A stretch of DNA of 49,298 bases from a virus, in IMG/VR virus record IMGVR_UViG_3300042460_002232, positions 1 to 49,298 of that record. One strand, 5' to 3'. The notes beneath the pieces are model-generated. The model had not been told where the DNA came from. It was given only the letters and a program-made list of their open reading frames with translations, and did not search any database. The translations under genes were made by a program, and so were the position numbers. Of this stretch, positions 1 to 8,260 are shown piece after piece (within the stretch, counting starts at the first letter, position 1; every line of letters starts with the position of its first letter).

Positions 1-1059
1 TCAATCGGTTGCAGGGGTTTTTTGTTGGGCGTTGAGGGCTCTTTTCTTGGCGGCTTCTACATCGTTTTGTAGAACGTTTTCTACAATTCCGGCCACAGGC
101 GCCACCATTTCCCCGCGGCGCTGACGGACGTAGTCCTCGGTCATGGTGATCGACTGGTGCCCGAGCAGCTCCTGTGCTTTCTCCTTTCCAGGTGAGTCGG
201 TCGCCGCCTTGGCCCGCAGGTCGCGGAACTGGTAGTCCTGGCCTGCATCGGCGCAGGCCTTCAGGAAGCGCTCGTGCAGCATCTTGTAGGTCAGCGGCGC
301 CCCGTCGACCTGCACCAGGTAGAGGCTGGTGACGCCCTCGCGCGGCGCCTTGAGGCGCTCGACGACAGAGGCCAGGGGGCCGTTGATGGCAATGCGCTGC
401 TTCTTCCGGGTCTTGCCCTGGGTCACATGCAGGGCGCCGTCGCGGACATTGCCGCGGGTCCACTTCAGGACGTCGGATACGCGCTGGCCGGTGTAGTAGG
501 CGAGATCCATCGCATCCCGCAATTCCTGCGGGGCCTTCGCATACACCGCAGCGAAGGCCTCGTCCTCGACGTAGACCTCCCGGGCGCGCTCGACGTTGCG
601 GCTGACGCCGTAAGCCGGATTCGGCGCATCGGTGTAGCCGCGCTCCCGTGCCCAGTTGAAGAGGTGGCTGAACAGGGCGATCTCGCGGTTGGCGCGGACC
701 TTGGCCTCCCGCATGTCCAGGTACTGCCGGAGGTGCGCCGGCTTGATCTGATCCAGGGGGACCGCCTCGAAGACCGTGAGCAGCTGCTTCAGCTCGCCCT
801 CGTTCTCCTTCTGGGTCCTCGGCGCCTTCAGCGGGATGCACTTCGCCTTGTAGACCTTGGCGACCTCGCCGAAGGTAGGGCCGGTGGGGGCGACGGTGCA
901 CTCGAACTCGGCCCATTTCTTCTTCGCCAGGGCTAAATCCTTGCCCAGCGCGATCCACTTCCTCGGCTTTCCGCTGGTGACGTAGTAGTAGGCGTCGCCT
1001 TTCCGCGACATGTGCGGCGGCAGGCCGTGATCCTTGGTGCGCTTTCTCCCCATGCTCAT
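1..1059 (-). CDS. int: Tyrosine-recombinase integrase
   Basis: Site-specific recombinase that integrates the phage genome at the host attachment site; 352 aa with this start. The C-terminal catalytic domain shows box I (YYTGQRVSDVL, R193), a beta-hairpin lysine (QGKTRKKQ), box II FRDLRAKAATD (R282), LLGHQSITMTEDY with H301 and nucleophile Y310. The first residue of the usual HxxR is Arg, a variant I know from other phage integrases. The N-terminal part is the SAM-like core-binding domain with a basic arm. The ATG at 1059 is chosen over a TTG at 1089 because TTG lacks a ribosome site, while GGAGG lies 13 bases before ATG. It is the last gene of the leftward operon, 4 bases after the DUF4224 gene. 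The stop codon is the first base triplet of the window, so attP/attL would lie just outside. Confidence 0.95.
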   Translation of the reverse strand: MSMGRKRTKDHGLPPHMSRKGDAYYYVTSGKPRKWIALGKDLALAKKKWAEFECTVAPTGPTFGEVAKVYKAKCIPLKAPRTQKENEGELKQLLTVFEAVPLDQIKPAHLRQYLDMREAKVRANREIALFSHLFNWARERGYTDAPNPAYGVSRNVERAREVYVEDEAFAAVYAKAPQELRDAMDLAYYTGQRVSDVLKWTRGNVRDGALHVTQGKTRKKQRIAINGPLASVVERLKAPREGVTSLYLVQVDGAPLTYKMLHERFLKACADAGQDYQFRDLRAKAATDSPGKEKAQELLGHQSITMTEDYVRQRRGEMVAPVAGIVENVLQNDVEAAKKRALNAQQKTPATD

Positions 1060-1063
1060 AGGT

Positions 1064-1288
1064 TTATCCGGTCCTCCGGAGGGCGTCAAAGTTCGGGGTC
1101 ACGATGGTGGCCTGGCCGATGACCGCGGGGCCGCCGCCCAGCCGCTTCTCCGCATAGGCTCTGGACACGACGGGGCGGCCGTTCAGGTTGACGGTATGTG
1201 CCCAGCCGTTCCGCTCCAGCCAGCGCCGCTGGCAGTCCGACCGGTTCCGGCCGGTCAGCTGGACGAGTTCCTCGGCTGTCAGGAACAC
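1064..1288 (-). CDS. DUF4224 excisionase-like protein
   Basis: A 74-aa protein opening with FLTAEELVQLTGRNR and continuing with a WLERNGW and GRPVVSRAY block. This is the pattern of DUF4224 proteins, small helix-turn-helix phage proteins normally encoded next to a tyrosine integrase. The role is inferred: DNA bending or directionality (excisionase-like) at the attachment site. The GTG start has GGAGG seven bases upstream. The stop is 4 bases before the integrase ATG, so the two are translationally linked. No experimental function is known to me for the family. Confidence 0.8.
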   Translation of the reverse strand: MFLTAEELVQLTGRNRSDCQRRWLERNGWAHTVNLNGRPVVSRAYAEKRLGGGPAVIGQATIVTPNFDALRRTG

Positions 1289-1441
1289 TGCGAACCCTCC
1301 GCCGCTGCGTTGCCTTCGCTGACCCGGACCAGCTCTTCGGCGATATCCGGCGCGGGCACGGCCCCCAGCGGAAAAGCCGCGAGAGGATTTCGGCAGGTCG
1401 TGACATCACTATCGGAACCCTCAAAGGAACGAGGGACGGTC

Positions 1442-1648
1442 ATGAAAAAGGCAAAAGCGAACCCGCCAGAGGGAATCCACGGAGCGCCGCGGCATAAAAA
1501 GGGCATCAACCAACAGATGGAGATGCCGATGGAACCCGTAAAAGACCCAATACCCTGGTACAAACAGCCCGCCGCGTGGAACGCGCTTATCAACCTGATA
1601 CGCCTCATCAGAGACGTCAGCAGGGACCCCCCGGGCTGGTTTTTCTGA
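1442..1648 (+). CDS. Small hypothetical protein (68 aa)
   Basis: A short rightward ORF inside the leftward operon. It has a GAGGG ribosome site six bases before ATG, starts with MKKAKANPPEG, is Lys- and Pro-rich, and has a possible amphipathic helix (WNALINLIRLIRDV) near the C-terminus. Base composition is less GC-rich than the neighbours, with AAA, ATA and AGA codons. It runs convergently towards the adenine methyltransferase gene with 7 bases between stops. I recognise no family. It could be a moron-type small gene or a chance ORF. Confidence 0.4.
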   Translation: MKKAKANPPEGIHGAPRHKKGINQQMEMPMEPVKDPIPWYKQPAAWNALINLIRLIRDVSRDPPGWFF

Positions 1649-1655
1649 TCGCAGT

Positions 1656-2471
1656 TCATGCCGCGGATTCCAGTGCGGCCGCCCGGCGCCATCGGCCCGG
1701 CCCAGTGCGGATGTGATGGAGCTGCAGCACCTGGCGAACCTTCTCTTGCCAGTAGCGATTCGTCGTCGGCCGCCGCGGCGCGATGCTGGCGTAGATGGCA
1801 TCGAGGCCGGCTTCGCCATCCAGTTCGCTGAGCACCTGGTCAACGACGGAACGCCAGACCGAGGCGCGGCCGCGCGTCAGGGTCTCCCGAACACCGGCCG
1901 GCATCCGCTCAACATCGTGCGTCTCCTCGAATAGCGCGAAGCCGATCAGCAGGCGTCGCTCGCTTTTTCGGAACAGGGCGAATACCAGCGGTTTCGACAG
2001 GCGGGGAAACAACGTCCGCGGCAGCAACTCGGCCTGCATGCTCCAGCGCGCGGCGTATCGGGCAACGACCGAAGGTGTCTGCAGGACGTAGGCGGGCAGG
2101 ATGAACCCGGCGAGTCCTTCCGGCTGCAGCAGGTCCAGGGATCGCTGCAGCATGCCTTCGATCACTTCGGCCTTGAACGGCGGATTGCCGATGATCGCGC
2201 TGGGACGGTATGGCAGCGGCACCGTGCGGAAGTCGCCGACGACGACGTGCCGGCCTGTTCGTGCTTCAGCCAGTGCTGCGAGATAGGGATCGATCTCCAC
2301 GCCGACCGCCTCGACATCAGCGGGAATGGCCTGCAGGAATGCTCCATCGCCACAGCTGGGCTCGATGACGCAGTCGCTGCGTCCGAGCCCCGGGAAGTGG
2401 CGCTCGATCAGCGCCTCGGCGGCCCAGGCCGGGGTGAACCATTGTCCGAGTCGTTCACGATTAATGCTCAT
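1656..2471 (-). CDS. N6-adenine DNA methyltransferase
   Basis: Class I SAM-dependent methyltransferase of 271 aa. Motif I is IEPSCGDGAF (residues 36-45), an acidic SAM-ribose residue follows in GVEIDPYL, and catalytic motif IV is NPPF (96-99), typical of amino-methyltransferases acting on adenine in DNA. An early GQWFTP segment matches the N-terminus of gamma-type or TaqI-like enzymes. No restriction nuclease is adjacent, so it is an orphan enzyme; the likely job is self-modification against host restriction. The ATG at 2471 overlaps the stop of the upstream gene by four bases (ATGA), which fixes the start; a longer reading would run through the neighbour. Target sequence cannot be read from the protein. 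Confidence 0.88.
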   Translation of the reverse strand: MSINRERLGQWFTPAWAAEALIERHFPGLGRSDCVIEPSCGDGAFLQAIPADVEAVGVEIDPYLAALAEARTGRHVVVGDFRTVPLPYRPSAIIGNPPFKAEVIEGMLQRSLDLLQPEGLAGFILPAYVLQTPSVVARYAARWSMQAELLPRTLFPRLSKPLVFALFRKSERRLLIGFALFEETHDVERMPAGVRETLTRGRASVWRSVVDQVLSELDGEAGLDAIYASIAPRRPTTNRYWQEKVRQVLQLHHIRTGPGRWRRAAALESAA

Positions 2472-2770
2472 GCCGACACCTTCCATCCTTCTTTGCCGAG
2501 CAATTCGGGAAGGCGGTCGCCTTGCAGTCCGTCGAACCACACGGCAATGCCGTCTTCAGGGCTCCAGAAGACCGTCTCGACTGTCATGTAGTCGCCGCTC
2601 CAGCCGACAGCGAGTTCGTCGCCCGTCCGCGGCAGGAACGGCAGCGTCGCGGGCTTCCGCAGCTCCAGGTATTCGCCGTCCTTGCCGGCGCCGATAACCT
2701 CGACGACGAGCACGACCGGGACTTCCTGCTCCCAGCGCTTCGCAACCATGGGAATGCCGCGCGAACTCAC
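2468..2770 (-). CDS. Hypothetical protein between two methyltransferases
   Basis: About 100 aa from a GTG that overlaps the cytosine methyltransferase stop (GTGA) and has GGGAG six bases upstream; an alternative ATG at 2749 would give 93 aa. The protein is rich in beta-prone segments (VPVVLVVEVIGAG, ELAVGWSGDYMTVETVFW, GIAVWFDG) and looks like a small beta-barrel or KOW-like fold. I do not recognise the family. Four-base overlaps on both sides put it in one translational unit with the two methyltransferases, so a role linked to DNA modification is possible but unproven. Confidence 0.7.
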   Translation of the reverse strand: MSSRGIPMVAKRWEQEVPVVLVVEVIGAGKDGEYLELRKPATLPFLPRTGDELAVGWSGDYMTVETVFWSPEDGIAVWFDGLQGDRLPELLGKEGWKVSA

Positions 2771-4659
2771 GGCGCGCTCCCGAACTGCAGCGCCACGACC
2801 AGCGGCGACACCCACACCGGCGCATTGCTGAGGACGAACGTCTCGCCTGAGCCTGCCAGCAGCAGCGCATGCCCGAACACCTCGGCCATCGCCTCCGCCG
2901 CATCCGAAGGGATCGCGTTGCCGATCCATTCCCGGACCTGGCCGTCGCTGCCGCCGCGGAGCGCGAAGTCCTGGTACTCCTCGATGTCGAACAGCGACTG
3001 CAGCGCCGCGCATTCCAGCGTCGTGAACGGGCGATGCCAGGTGCCGTCCTCGGCAATGATCAGGCACTGCAGCTTGTCGTCTGCGGCCGGCAGCCGCGGA
3101 TCGGCGACATTGTTGTGCCCGTTGTCGTGCTGGCCGCTGCCGGTGATCGCGTAGGCCTTGTCGCGCCACGGGACGACGCCGTAATGCCCGCCAGTGATGT
3201 AGCCCTTGCTGCGGTCCATGTTCGGCCGCGGATCGGCCACCGACAGCCAGCCACCCTGAACACCCTTGCCGCCGGCGATGACGGTGTGGGCATGCTCGCT
3301 CCAGCTGCCGACGTGCAGGTTGTTTCGGCGGTTCTCCCACGCCGGTCGGGGATCGGCCACGGCGTAGGCGCCTTGGTCGTCACCGCCGATGACGGTGCCT
3401 GTGCGTCCCTCCCACTTCGATACGGCGTACTTCGAGAAAAGCGGACCCTGTGGCGGTCGCGGATCAGCAACGTTGCCGGCGCCCGAGGTCACGGCCGGCG
3501 CGTGAGCGTCGAAGCGAGCGACCCGGTAGGCGTGATTGAACAGCGGGCGATCGAGCCGCGGGTCTGCCACGCAGTACCCGCCTTGGCCTGGCGACTTCAC
3601 GTTGATGATCGCGCCGGTAGATGCCGCCCACTGGCCGACGCCGTACTGCCGGTAGTCGTTGCTGCCGGCGTCGAAACGAGGATCGGCGACTGCGAAGGTG
3701 CCGCCGGCGGGCCGGCCGTTGCCCGTCATCGTGCCGGCATGCTCAAGCCACGGCTGCACCCCATAGGCGCCGTTGTGGTACGGACGCTCAGGGATAAGGC
3801 CATAGTCGGCCAGCATGCCGTCTTCGACGCGGAGCCGGTTCAGCGACCGCCAATCCGAGCCCGCTTCGACAAAGGCAAGTCGCACCCACGTCTTCCACTG
3901 CAGGCGCGGCAGCCGGTGCAACGGCATGTCGTCACCGGTCGGGCCGGGCACCGGCAGCTTGCCGAGGACATCACCGACAGCACGCAGAGGCTTCTGAGGT
4001 GGCTGATAGAGGAAATTCGGGACCTTCTCCATGTGCCGGCCGACCAGCAGCAGCCGCTTCCTGGACTGCGCCAGGCCGCCGAGCTCGCCGCAGTCGTGCA
4101 CGGTTTCCGCTGTGGCGTAGCCGTAGTGGTGCAGCAGATCGCGGATCCGATCGATGAAGCGGCGACCGCGGGTCATCATCCGCGGCACGTTCTCCAGGCA
4201 GAAGAACGCCGGCGGGTTCTCGGCGAAGGCTTCCAGGCAGAGCCAGACGCCGCGCAACGCGAGCTCGTTCAGCGCTTCGTACTTCGCGGTCTTGCTCTTC
4301 TGCTCGGCGAGCAGGCCGGAGTAGCCCTTGCAGGGCGGCGAGGTCAGGACCATATCCGGAAACTCGCCACCGGCAGCGGCGCGGATTTCGGCTGGCGTGA
4401 TCTCGCGCCAGCCCTCCGGCGGCTTCCGGCCGTGGAACGCCTCGTACTGTTCGGCGCTGAAGAGGTCCAGGCAGGCGATGCGGGCCTGCAGGATGCGCGC
4501 TGCGTTGGCGACGGCGCCTGCATCGTTGTCGATGCCACCGAGGACACGCCACTGGCCGCGCAGGCCGCGGATGTAGGGCTTTGCCTTCTGGAAGCCGCGC
4601 GGAGCGCCGCCGATCCCGATGAAGGGGAAGAAGGCCTTCAAGTCGCGAACGGGCGTCAC
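2767..4659 (-). CDS. C5-cytosine DNA methyltransferase with repeated TRD
   Basis: Methylates cytosine C5 in DNA using SAM. Motif I is near the N-terminus (FFPFIGIGGAPRGF). Motif IV is TSPPCKGYS with catalytic C110, motif VI CLENVP (155-159), motif VIII QSRKR (198-202), and motif X REWIGNAIPSDAAEA near residue 576. At 630 aa it is about twice a typical monospecific enzyme. The extra length is the target-recognition region (about 290-525), which holds six VADPR-containing repeats at residues 324, 364, 397, 434, 474 and 518. Each carries a Y-x-V-x-x-W and A-x-T-(V/I)-I-like core. Start is a GTG overlapping the upstream stop. No cognate nuclease is present; an anti-restriction role is inferred, perhaps with several target sites. 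Confidence 0.92.
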   Translation of the reverse strand: MTPVRDLKAFFPFIGIGGAPRGFQKAKPYIRGLRGQWRVLGGIDNDAGAVANAARILQARIACLDLFSAEQYEAFHGRKPPEGWREITPAEIRAAAGGEFPDMVLTSPPCKGYSGLLAEQKSKTAKYEALNELALRGVWLCLEAFAENPPAFFCLENVPRMMTRGRRFIDRIRDLLHHYGYATAETVHDCGELGGLAQSRKRLLLVGRHMEKVPNFLYQPPQKPLRAVGDVLGKLPVPGPTGDDMPLHRLPRLQWKTWVRLAFVEAGSDWRSLNRLRVEDGMLADYGLIPERPYHNGAYGVQPWLEHAGTMTGNGRPAGGTFAVADPRFDAGSNDYRQYGVGQWAASTGAIINVKSPGQGGYCVADPRLDRPLFNHAYRVARFDAHAPAVTSGAGNVADPRPPQGPLFSKYAVSKWEGRTGTVIGGDDQGAYAVADPRPAWENRRNNLHVGSWSEHAHTVIAGGKGVQGGWLSVADPRPNMDRSKGYITGGHYGVVPWRDKAYAITGSGQHDNGHNNVADPRLPAADDKLQCLIIAEDGTWHRPFTTLECAALQSLFDIEEYQDFALRGGSDGQVREWIGNAIPSDAAEAMAEVFGHALLLAGSGETFVLSNAPVWVSPLVVALQFGSAP

Positions 4660-4817
4660 TGCTCGCGCCCTCCCCTGGTGAGGACCCGCGCGATCTCGCG
4701 ATCGAACTCGTCCCAGCCCCGGGCGTCGTCGTCGCGGTTGATGCTCACCGCGGCCCAGCCGATGAGGCCGACGACTGCCGCAATGGCGACCAGCACGAAC
4801 AGGATCAAGCCGCTCAT
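4656..4817 (-). CDS. Small single-span membrane protein (53 aa)
   Basis: Starts MSGLILFVLVAIAAVVGLIG, one hydrophobic segment of about 20 residues, followed by a charged tail ending RVLTRGGREQ. It overlaps both neighbours by GTGA or ATGA junctions, which supports a real gene despite its size. I do not recognise a family; an N-in or N-out inner-membrane peptide is the most that can be said. Confidence 0.6.
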   Translation of the reverse strand: MSGLILFVLVAIAAVVGLIGWAAVSINRDDDARGWDEFDREIARVLTRGGREQ

Positions 4818-4948
4818 CGGTGGGCCTCCACGATCTCGACGCAGCGGCCGGCGGCGCGGACCTCGCCGTAGCCGACCAGCGTGATGCCCAGCACCACCAG
4901 CAGGATCAACGAGCAGAAGGCGTAGAACAGCTTCTCGGCAGTTTCCAT
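4814..4948 (-). CDS. Small single-span membrane protein (44 aa)
   Basis: METAEKLFYAF leads into one transmembrane stretch (CSLILLVVLGITLVGYG) and a short polar tail with one cysteine. Its stop overlaps the start of the next small membrane protein by four bases (ATGA). The start lies one base before the stop of the ATPase gene, so it sits tightly in the operon. The pair of tiny membrane proteins may act together; function unknown. Confidence 0.55.
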   Translation of the reverse strand: METAEKLFYAFCSLILLVVLGITLVGYGEVRAAGRCVEIVEAHR

Positions 4949-4949
4949 T

Positions 4950-6713
4950 TCAGGTCTCCGTGTCGAATAGGGTGTCGCTGGCGCGGATCTCGCCGCGGCC
5001 TTCGATCAGTTCCAGGGTGCGTAGCCGGGAAAGGGCGTTATTGAACCCACCGCCGCTGGGCTCGTAGCCGGCGTTGGCGGCTAGCTCGGCCTTGTCGAGC
5101 GCGCGCGGGTACGCGTTGGCTAGGGCTTCCAGGCAGGCCCGCTCCGCCTTGCTCAGCTGCCGCAGCCAGTGCTGCAGCAGCGCATCGCCGCTCGGCAGCG
5201 GCTCGTAGGAGCCCAGCGCATCGATGCCGGCAGCAGTGATCTCCATGCGGTCGCCGCCGCCGGTGAGGTAGCCGCGGGAACGGCACGCGCTGAGGGCATT
5301 GTTGAAGCCGCCGCCGGTGCTGGCGTAGCCGGTGAGGATCGCGATCTGCGTCTTCGTGCGGCCCGCCGGGTGCTGCGCCAGGGCGATCAGCACGGCACGC
5401 TCGGCCTTCGTGAGCTTGGCCGTGCCTGCAGCACCTGCGGCACCTGCAGGCCTGTGCTTGACCGGCGCAGCCTGCGGCAACACGACCGGCCTGCTGGCGG
5501 CAGCGGCAGCGGCCTGGCGTGCCGGCACAGCTGGCGCCGGCGTCGGATGGTGGCGCTCCGTCTCGGCCTTGATCATCGCCTCGCGGCGGATTGCACTGAC
5601 GCTGTCCAGCATGCGGTCCGCGAGTTCAGAGGCGTAGAGCGCGCCGTCGCGGATGCCGGCCGAGTATCCGGTGCCCAATGCGGCGGCCTCGATCGCAGAT
5701 ACATCGATCTCTGGTGCGGTCGGCTTCGCCGACAGTTGCCGTTCCAATTCCGCGATGCGTCGTTTCAGTTCCTTGGGATCATCGGCCTTGGCGCGATCGG
5801 CACTGACCTTCATTGCCGCGCCAAGCCGTTCGATATCGACCTGCGCCAGAATCTTCGGCAGAACGCGATGCTCGCCGGCCTTCGGGGTGGCGCCGCTGTC
5901 GAACGTTCGGCGCGCACGGACGGCGACCTTCGCGAAGATGTCCCCGAGGCCGGGCGACCAGACCCAGGCAGTGCCGACCGGCAGCGACGGCAGGCTGTCG
6001 ATCATCGCCTTGGCCTGCTTGGCCTCCGCATGAACCTGGACCCACTCCATCACGGCGCTGATGTCCTTCGGGTGCACGAGGCGCAACGCAATCAGCACCT
6101 CACACTGCGTCAGCACGTTCTTATTCACGACCGCCGGTCGCTGCGTGATCAGCGTGGCACCGATGCCTTTGATCCCACCGCGGCGCACGATGTCTTCCAT
6201 CGCACCAAGCGTGCGGGCCTCGTCGTGCATCGGCTTCTGCGGGGCGTACAGATCGACCTCATCGCAGATCAGGTGCATCGGCCGGCGGTTCAGGCGATAC
6301 AGCGTCGCCAAGAACACACCGAGTAGCCGGTTCGCGGCACCCTTGCGCAGCAGCGACAGATCGATGATCGCGCTAAAGCCGTGCTCTACCAGTGCAGTCG
6401 CGACTTCCTCGCCTCCGTGCTCGTCGAGCGGCAGGTCGGCATGGTCGCCGCCGAACACGACGATGGGGAATCCGGCTTCCTTGCCGTCGGCGGATGAGCG
6501 CATACCCCAGTGCGCGCCCGTCGGATCGATGATGCAGACCTGCTGCCCGGCGCCGAGCAGTTCCTCCGCGATCACCGCCGAGGTGTAGGACTTCCCGACG
6601 CGTCGCTTGGCCAGGATCGCGACGGACTGCGTGATGAGCTCCAGCGGCAGGTTGAACGGTGCGCCATCGACATGGCCGACGTGCAGCGTGACGGCTTCAG
6701 AAGGGGCGACCAT
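4950..6713 (-). CDS. HerA/FtsK-type (DUF87-like) ATPase with winged-helix tail
   Basis: 587 aa. The N-terminal half is a P-loop ATPase of the HerA/FtsK kind: Walker A AKRRVGKS (residues 35-42, Ala in place of the first Gly), followed by VCIIDPTGAHWG, Walker B LICDEVDLYAP and a sensor-like ATLITQRP. A Pro/Ala-rich linker of about 50 residues follows. The C-terminus has two winged-helix repeats, each with GY-x-(S/P)-x-GGGFNNALS. The start is ATG 6713 because GAGGAGG lies six bases upstream; the ATG at 6719 would abut the ribosome site. It overlaps the exonuclease gene by 17 bases. HerA ATPases translocate DNA and often pair with nucleases, so a DNA-processing partner of the upstream DnaQ-like exonuclease is a reasonable inference. 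Confidence 0.82.
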   Translation of the reverse strand: MVAPSEAVTLHVGHVDGAPFNLPLELITQSVAILAKRRVGKSYTSAVIAEELLGAGQQVCIIDPTGAHWGMRSSADGKEAGFPIVVFGGDHADLPLDEHGGEEVATALVEHGFSAIIDLSLLRKGAANRLLGVFLATLYRLNRRPMHLICDEVDLYAPQKPMHDEARTLGAMEDIVRRGGIKGIGATLITQRPAVVNKNVLTQCEVLIALRLVHPKDISAVMEWVQVHAEAKQAKAMIDSLPSLPVGTAWVWSPGLGDIFAKVAVRARRTFDSGATPKAGEHRVLPKILAQVDIERLGAAMKVSADRAKADDPKELKRRIAELERQLSAKPTAPEIDVSAIEAAALGTGYSAGIRDGALYASELADRMLDSVSAIRREAMIKAETERHHPTPAPAVPARQAAAAAASRPVVLPQAAPVKHRPAGAAGAAGTAKLTKAERAVLIALAQHPAGRTKTQIAILTGYASTGGGFNNALSACRSRGYLTGGGDRMEITAAGIDALGSYEPLPSGDALLQHWLRQLSKAERACLEALANAYPRALDKAELAANAGYEPSGGGFNNALSRLRTLELIEGRGEIRASDTLFDTET

Positions 6714-7452
6714 CGTCATCCTCCTCGCTGCTGGTGACAGAGGGACAACGGCGATCGAGTTCCTTCTGCGCGCTATGGACGCAGTCCGGGCCGCCGGCCC
6801 CCCGGGTGATGATCCAATGCAGCAGGCTGGTCTCGGCATCCGCGAACTTCTGGCCGTTGGCCGACTTGAACGGAATCACGATCAGCTCGCAGGGGCTGCT
6901 GACCCGGTCGATCAGATCCTCGACGGTCTGCACCTCCGGCCAACGCGCACGGACCTCACCGATTGCACGGCCGAGCAGCGAGACGGTGACCATCACGTCA
7001 GCCAGCGCGCGATGCGCGGACGTGTGCGCCGGTATGTCCGGCTGCAGGCCGAGCCAGTAGCGCAGCGTCTGCAAGCCGTGGCCCGGCGCCTCCGGCCACA
7101 GATGCTTGGCTAGGCGGTAGGTGCACAGCCATTGGCCGCGCAGCTGCGGCAGGAACTTGCTGTCGAACTCTGCGTTGTGGGCGACGTAGAGCGGTGCGGT
7201 GAGCATCGTCAGCAGGCTGACGATCGGCGGCTTGCCGGCGACCTGGTCGTCGGTGATGTGATGCACCGCGGCAGCGCTTGGCGGAATCGGATGGCCTGGA
7301 TCGACCAACGTTTCGAAGATGGCCAGCACCGTGCCATCGGCGCGCACGTCGGCGAAGGCGACTTCGCAGACAGCGGCTTGCGGGGGTTCAAGGCCAGTAG
7401 TTTCGGTGTCCAGGACCCTGAACACGGTATTCATGCTGGTGAGCGGGATCAT
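6697..7452 (-). CDS. DnaQ-like 3'-5' exonuclease (DEDDh)
   Basis: 251-aa exonuclease of the RNase T/DNA polymerase III epsilon family. Exo I is LDTETTGLEP (D15, E17), Exo II is AHNAEFDSKF (D97), and Exo III is AHRALADV (H147, D152), so all DEDDh metal-binding residues and the catalytic His are present. The C-terminal 70 residues lie outside the nuclease fold and end in a Glu/Asp-rich tail. The ATG overlaps the upstream stop (ATGA). Context with the HerA-like ATPase, SMC-like ATPase and annealing protein suggests DNA end processing or replication fidelity in the early phase. Confidence 0.88.
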   Translation of the reverse strand: MIPLTSMNTVFRVLDTETTGLEPPQAAVCEVAFADVRADGTVLAIFETLVDPGHPIPPSAAAVHHITDDQVAGKPPIVSLLTMLTAPLYVAHNAEFDSKFLPQLRGQWLCTYRLAKHLWPEAPGHGLQTLRYWLGLQPDIPAHTSAHRALADVMVTVSLLGRAIGEVRARWPEVQTVEDLIDRVSSPCELIVIPFKSANGQKFADAETSLLHWIITRGAGGPDCVHSAQKELDRRCPSVTSSEEDDDGRPF

Positions 7453-8030
7453 GGCTGCTCCGGGTAGTCGCGGGAGTCGATGAAGGCGTCGGGGGTGTGA
7501 AAGCCCCAGCGGCTTTGCTTGCGGAACCAGATGACGACGGTCCAGCAGCCACCGGGCGAAACCTCGGTGATCGTGTGGCGGTCGCTGGCGCGGCGGAACG
7601 CGATGCTGCCGGGCTTTCGCAAGGTGTCCGTGTACTCGTGCTCGTCCAGCAGTGCGGGCTGTACCTGGCGATACGGTCGCCGTTCGCGGTACCAGCCCGC
7701 GATCACGATGCTGATGAACGAAGCCGGGTGCGTGTGGTGATGACGCGCGCGATCTTCCCTGGCGATGTGGTGCAGGCGAATGGCGATGAACTGGCCGATC
7801 CAGGCGTCGAGCTCGCCGCGAATCCAGCCGATTTCCTTGCGATCAATCTGAGCGGCCCAGCGATGGAACGGGTCCAGTCCGACGCGGACCGAGCCGCGGT
7901 CGTCGCGGACGGGGTGGCTGCCACCGAGCAGCCACCAGCGACCCATGTAGAGGCTTCCATCGCCGCCGTAGAGGTGGAAGTACGGCCGGCGCTCGCCGAG
8001 CCGCTTCAGGATGCTCAGGATTGCGCTCAA
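7449..8030 (-). CDS. Cupin-fold phage protein
   Basis: About 193 aa. The C-terminal half carries cupin motif 1, HHHTHPASFISIVIAGWY, and a motif 2-like PGSIAFRRASDRHTI, so a metal-binding double-stranded beta-helix is likely. The N-terminal half is Trp- and Arg-rich (GRWWLLGGSHPVRDD). The best start is a TTG at 8030: it overlaps the upstream stop as TTGA and has GGAGA seven bases before it. Cupins of this kind occur in phages, but I know of no established activity; an oxygenase, isomerase or plain binding role cannot be told apart from sequence. Confidence 0.62.
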   Translation of the reverse strand: MSAILSILKRLGERRPYFHLYGGDGSLYMGRWWLLGGSHPVRDDRGSVRVGLDPFHRWAAQIDRKEIGWIRGELDAWIGQFIAIRLHHIAREDRARHHHTHPASFISIVIAGWYRERRPYRQVQPALLDEHEYTDTLRKPGSIAFRRASDRHTITEVSPGGCWTVVIWFRKQSRWGFHTPDAFIDSRDYPEQP

Positions 8031-8260
8031 GAGCTCTTCTCCGGCTTGCGGTTCATGTTCGTCAGGGCTGCCTCGGGCCAGGTCTGGTGATGCACCACGC
8101 ACCAGATCGCGTAGTAGGAGACGCCGAACCGCTTCGCCAGCGCATTGCCGCCGTACTCGCGGCTGCGGCGACGGTAGCTGCTGCGGATTTCGCGGACGGC
8201 CTCCGGGGTCAGTTTCGCGGCACCGTTCTGGCTGCCGATGCGGCGATAGGCGAGGTTCAA
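8027..8260 (-). CDS. Helix-turn-helix protein of HNH-associated type
   Basis: 77 aa from a TTG that overlaps the upstream stop (TTGA) and has GGAGG seven bases before it. The core AAKLTPEAVREIRSSYR followed by GGNALAKRFGVSYYAIWCVV is the DNA-binding module seen at one end of many phage HNH homing endonucleases. No HNH nuclease motif is present. It may be a stand-alone DNA-binding protein or the remnant of a homing nuclease. Confidence 0.62.
   Translation of the reverse strand: MNLAYRRIGSQNGAAKLTPEAVREIRSSYRRRSREYGGNALAKRFGVSYYAIWCVVHHQTWPEAALTNMNRKPEKSS

Noticed and set aside
1279-1443. Minus-strand 54-codon ORF ending inside the DUF4224 gene start
   Set aside because: It has plausible residues but no ribosome site and competes with the better-supported plus-strand ORF starting at 1442.
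2869-4884. Long plus-strand ORF (671 codons) antisense to the cytosine methyltransferase
   Set aside because: It mirrors the GC-biased third-position pattern of the real gene on the other strand; there is no recognisable domain, and the methyltransferase motifs are intact opposite it.
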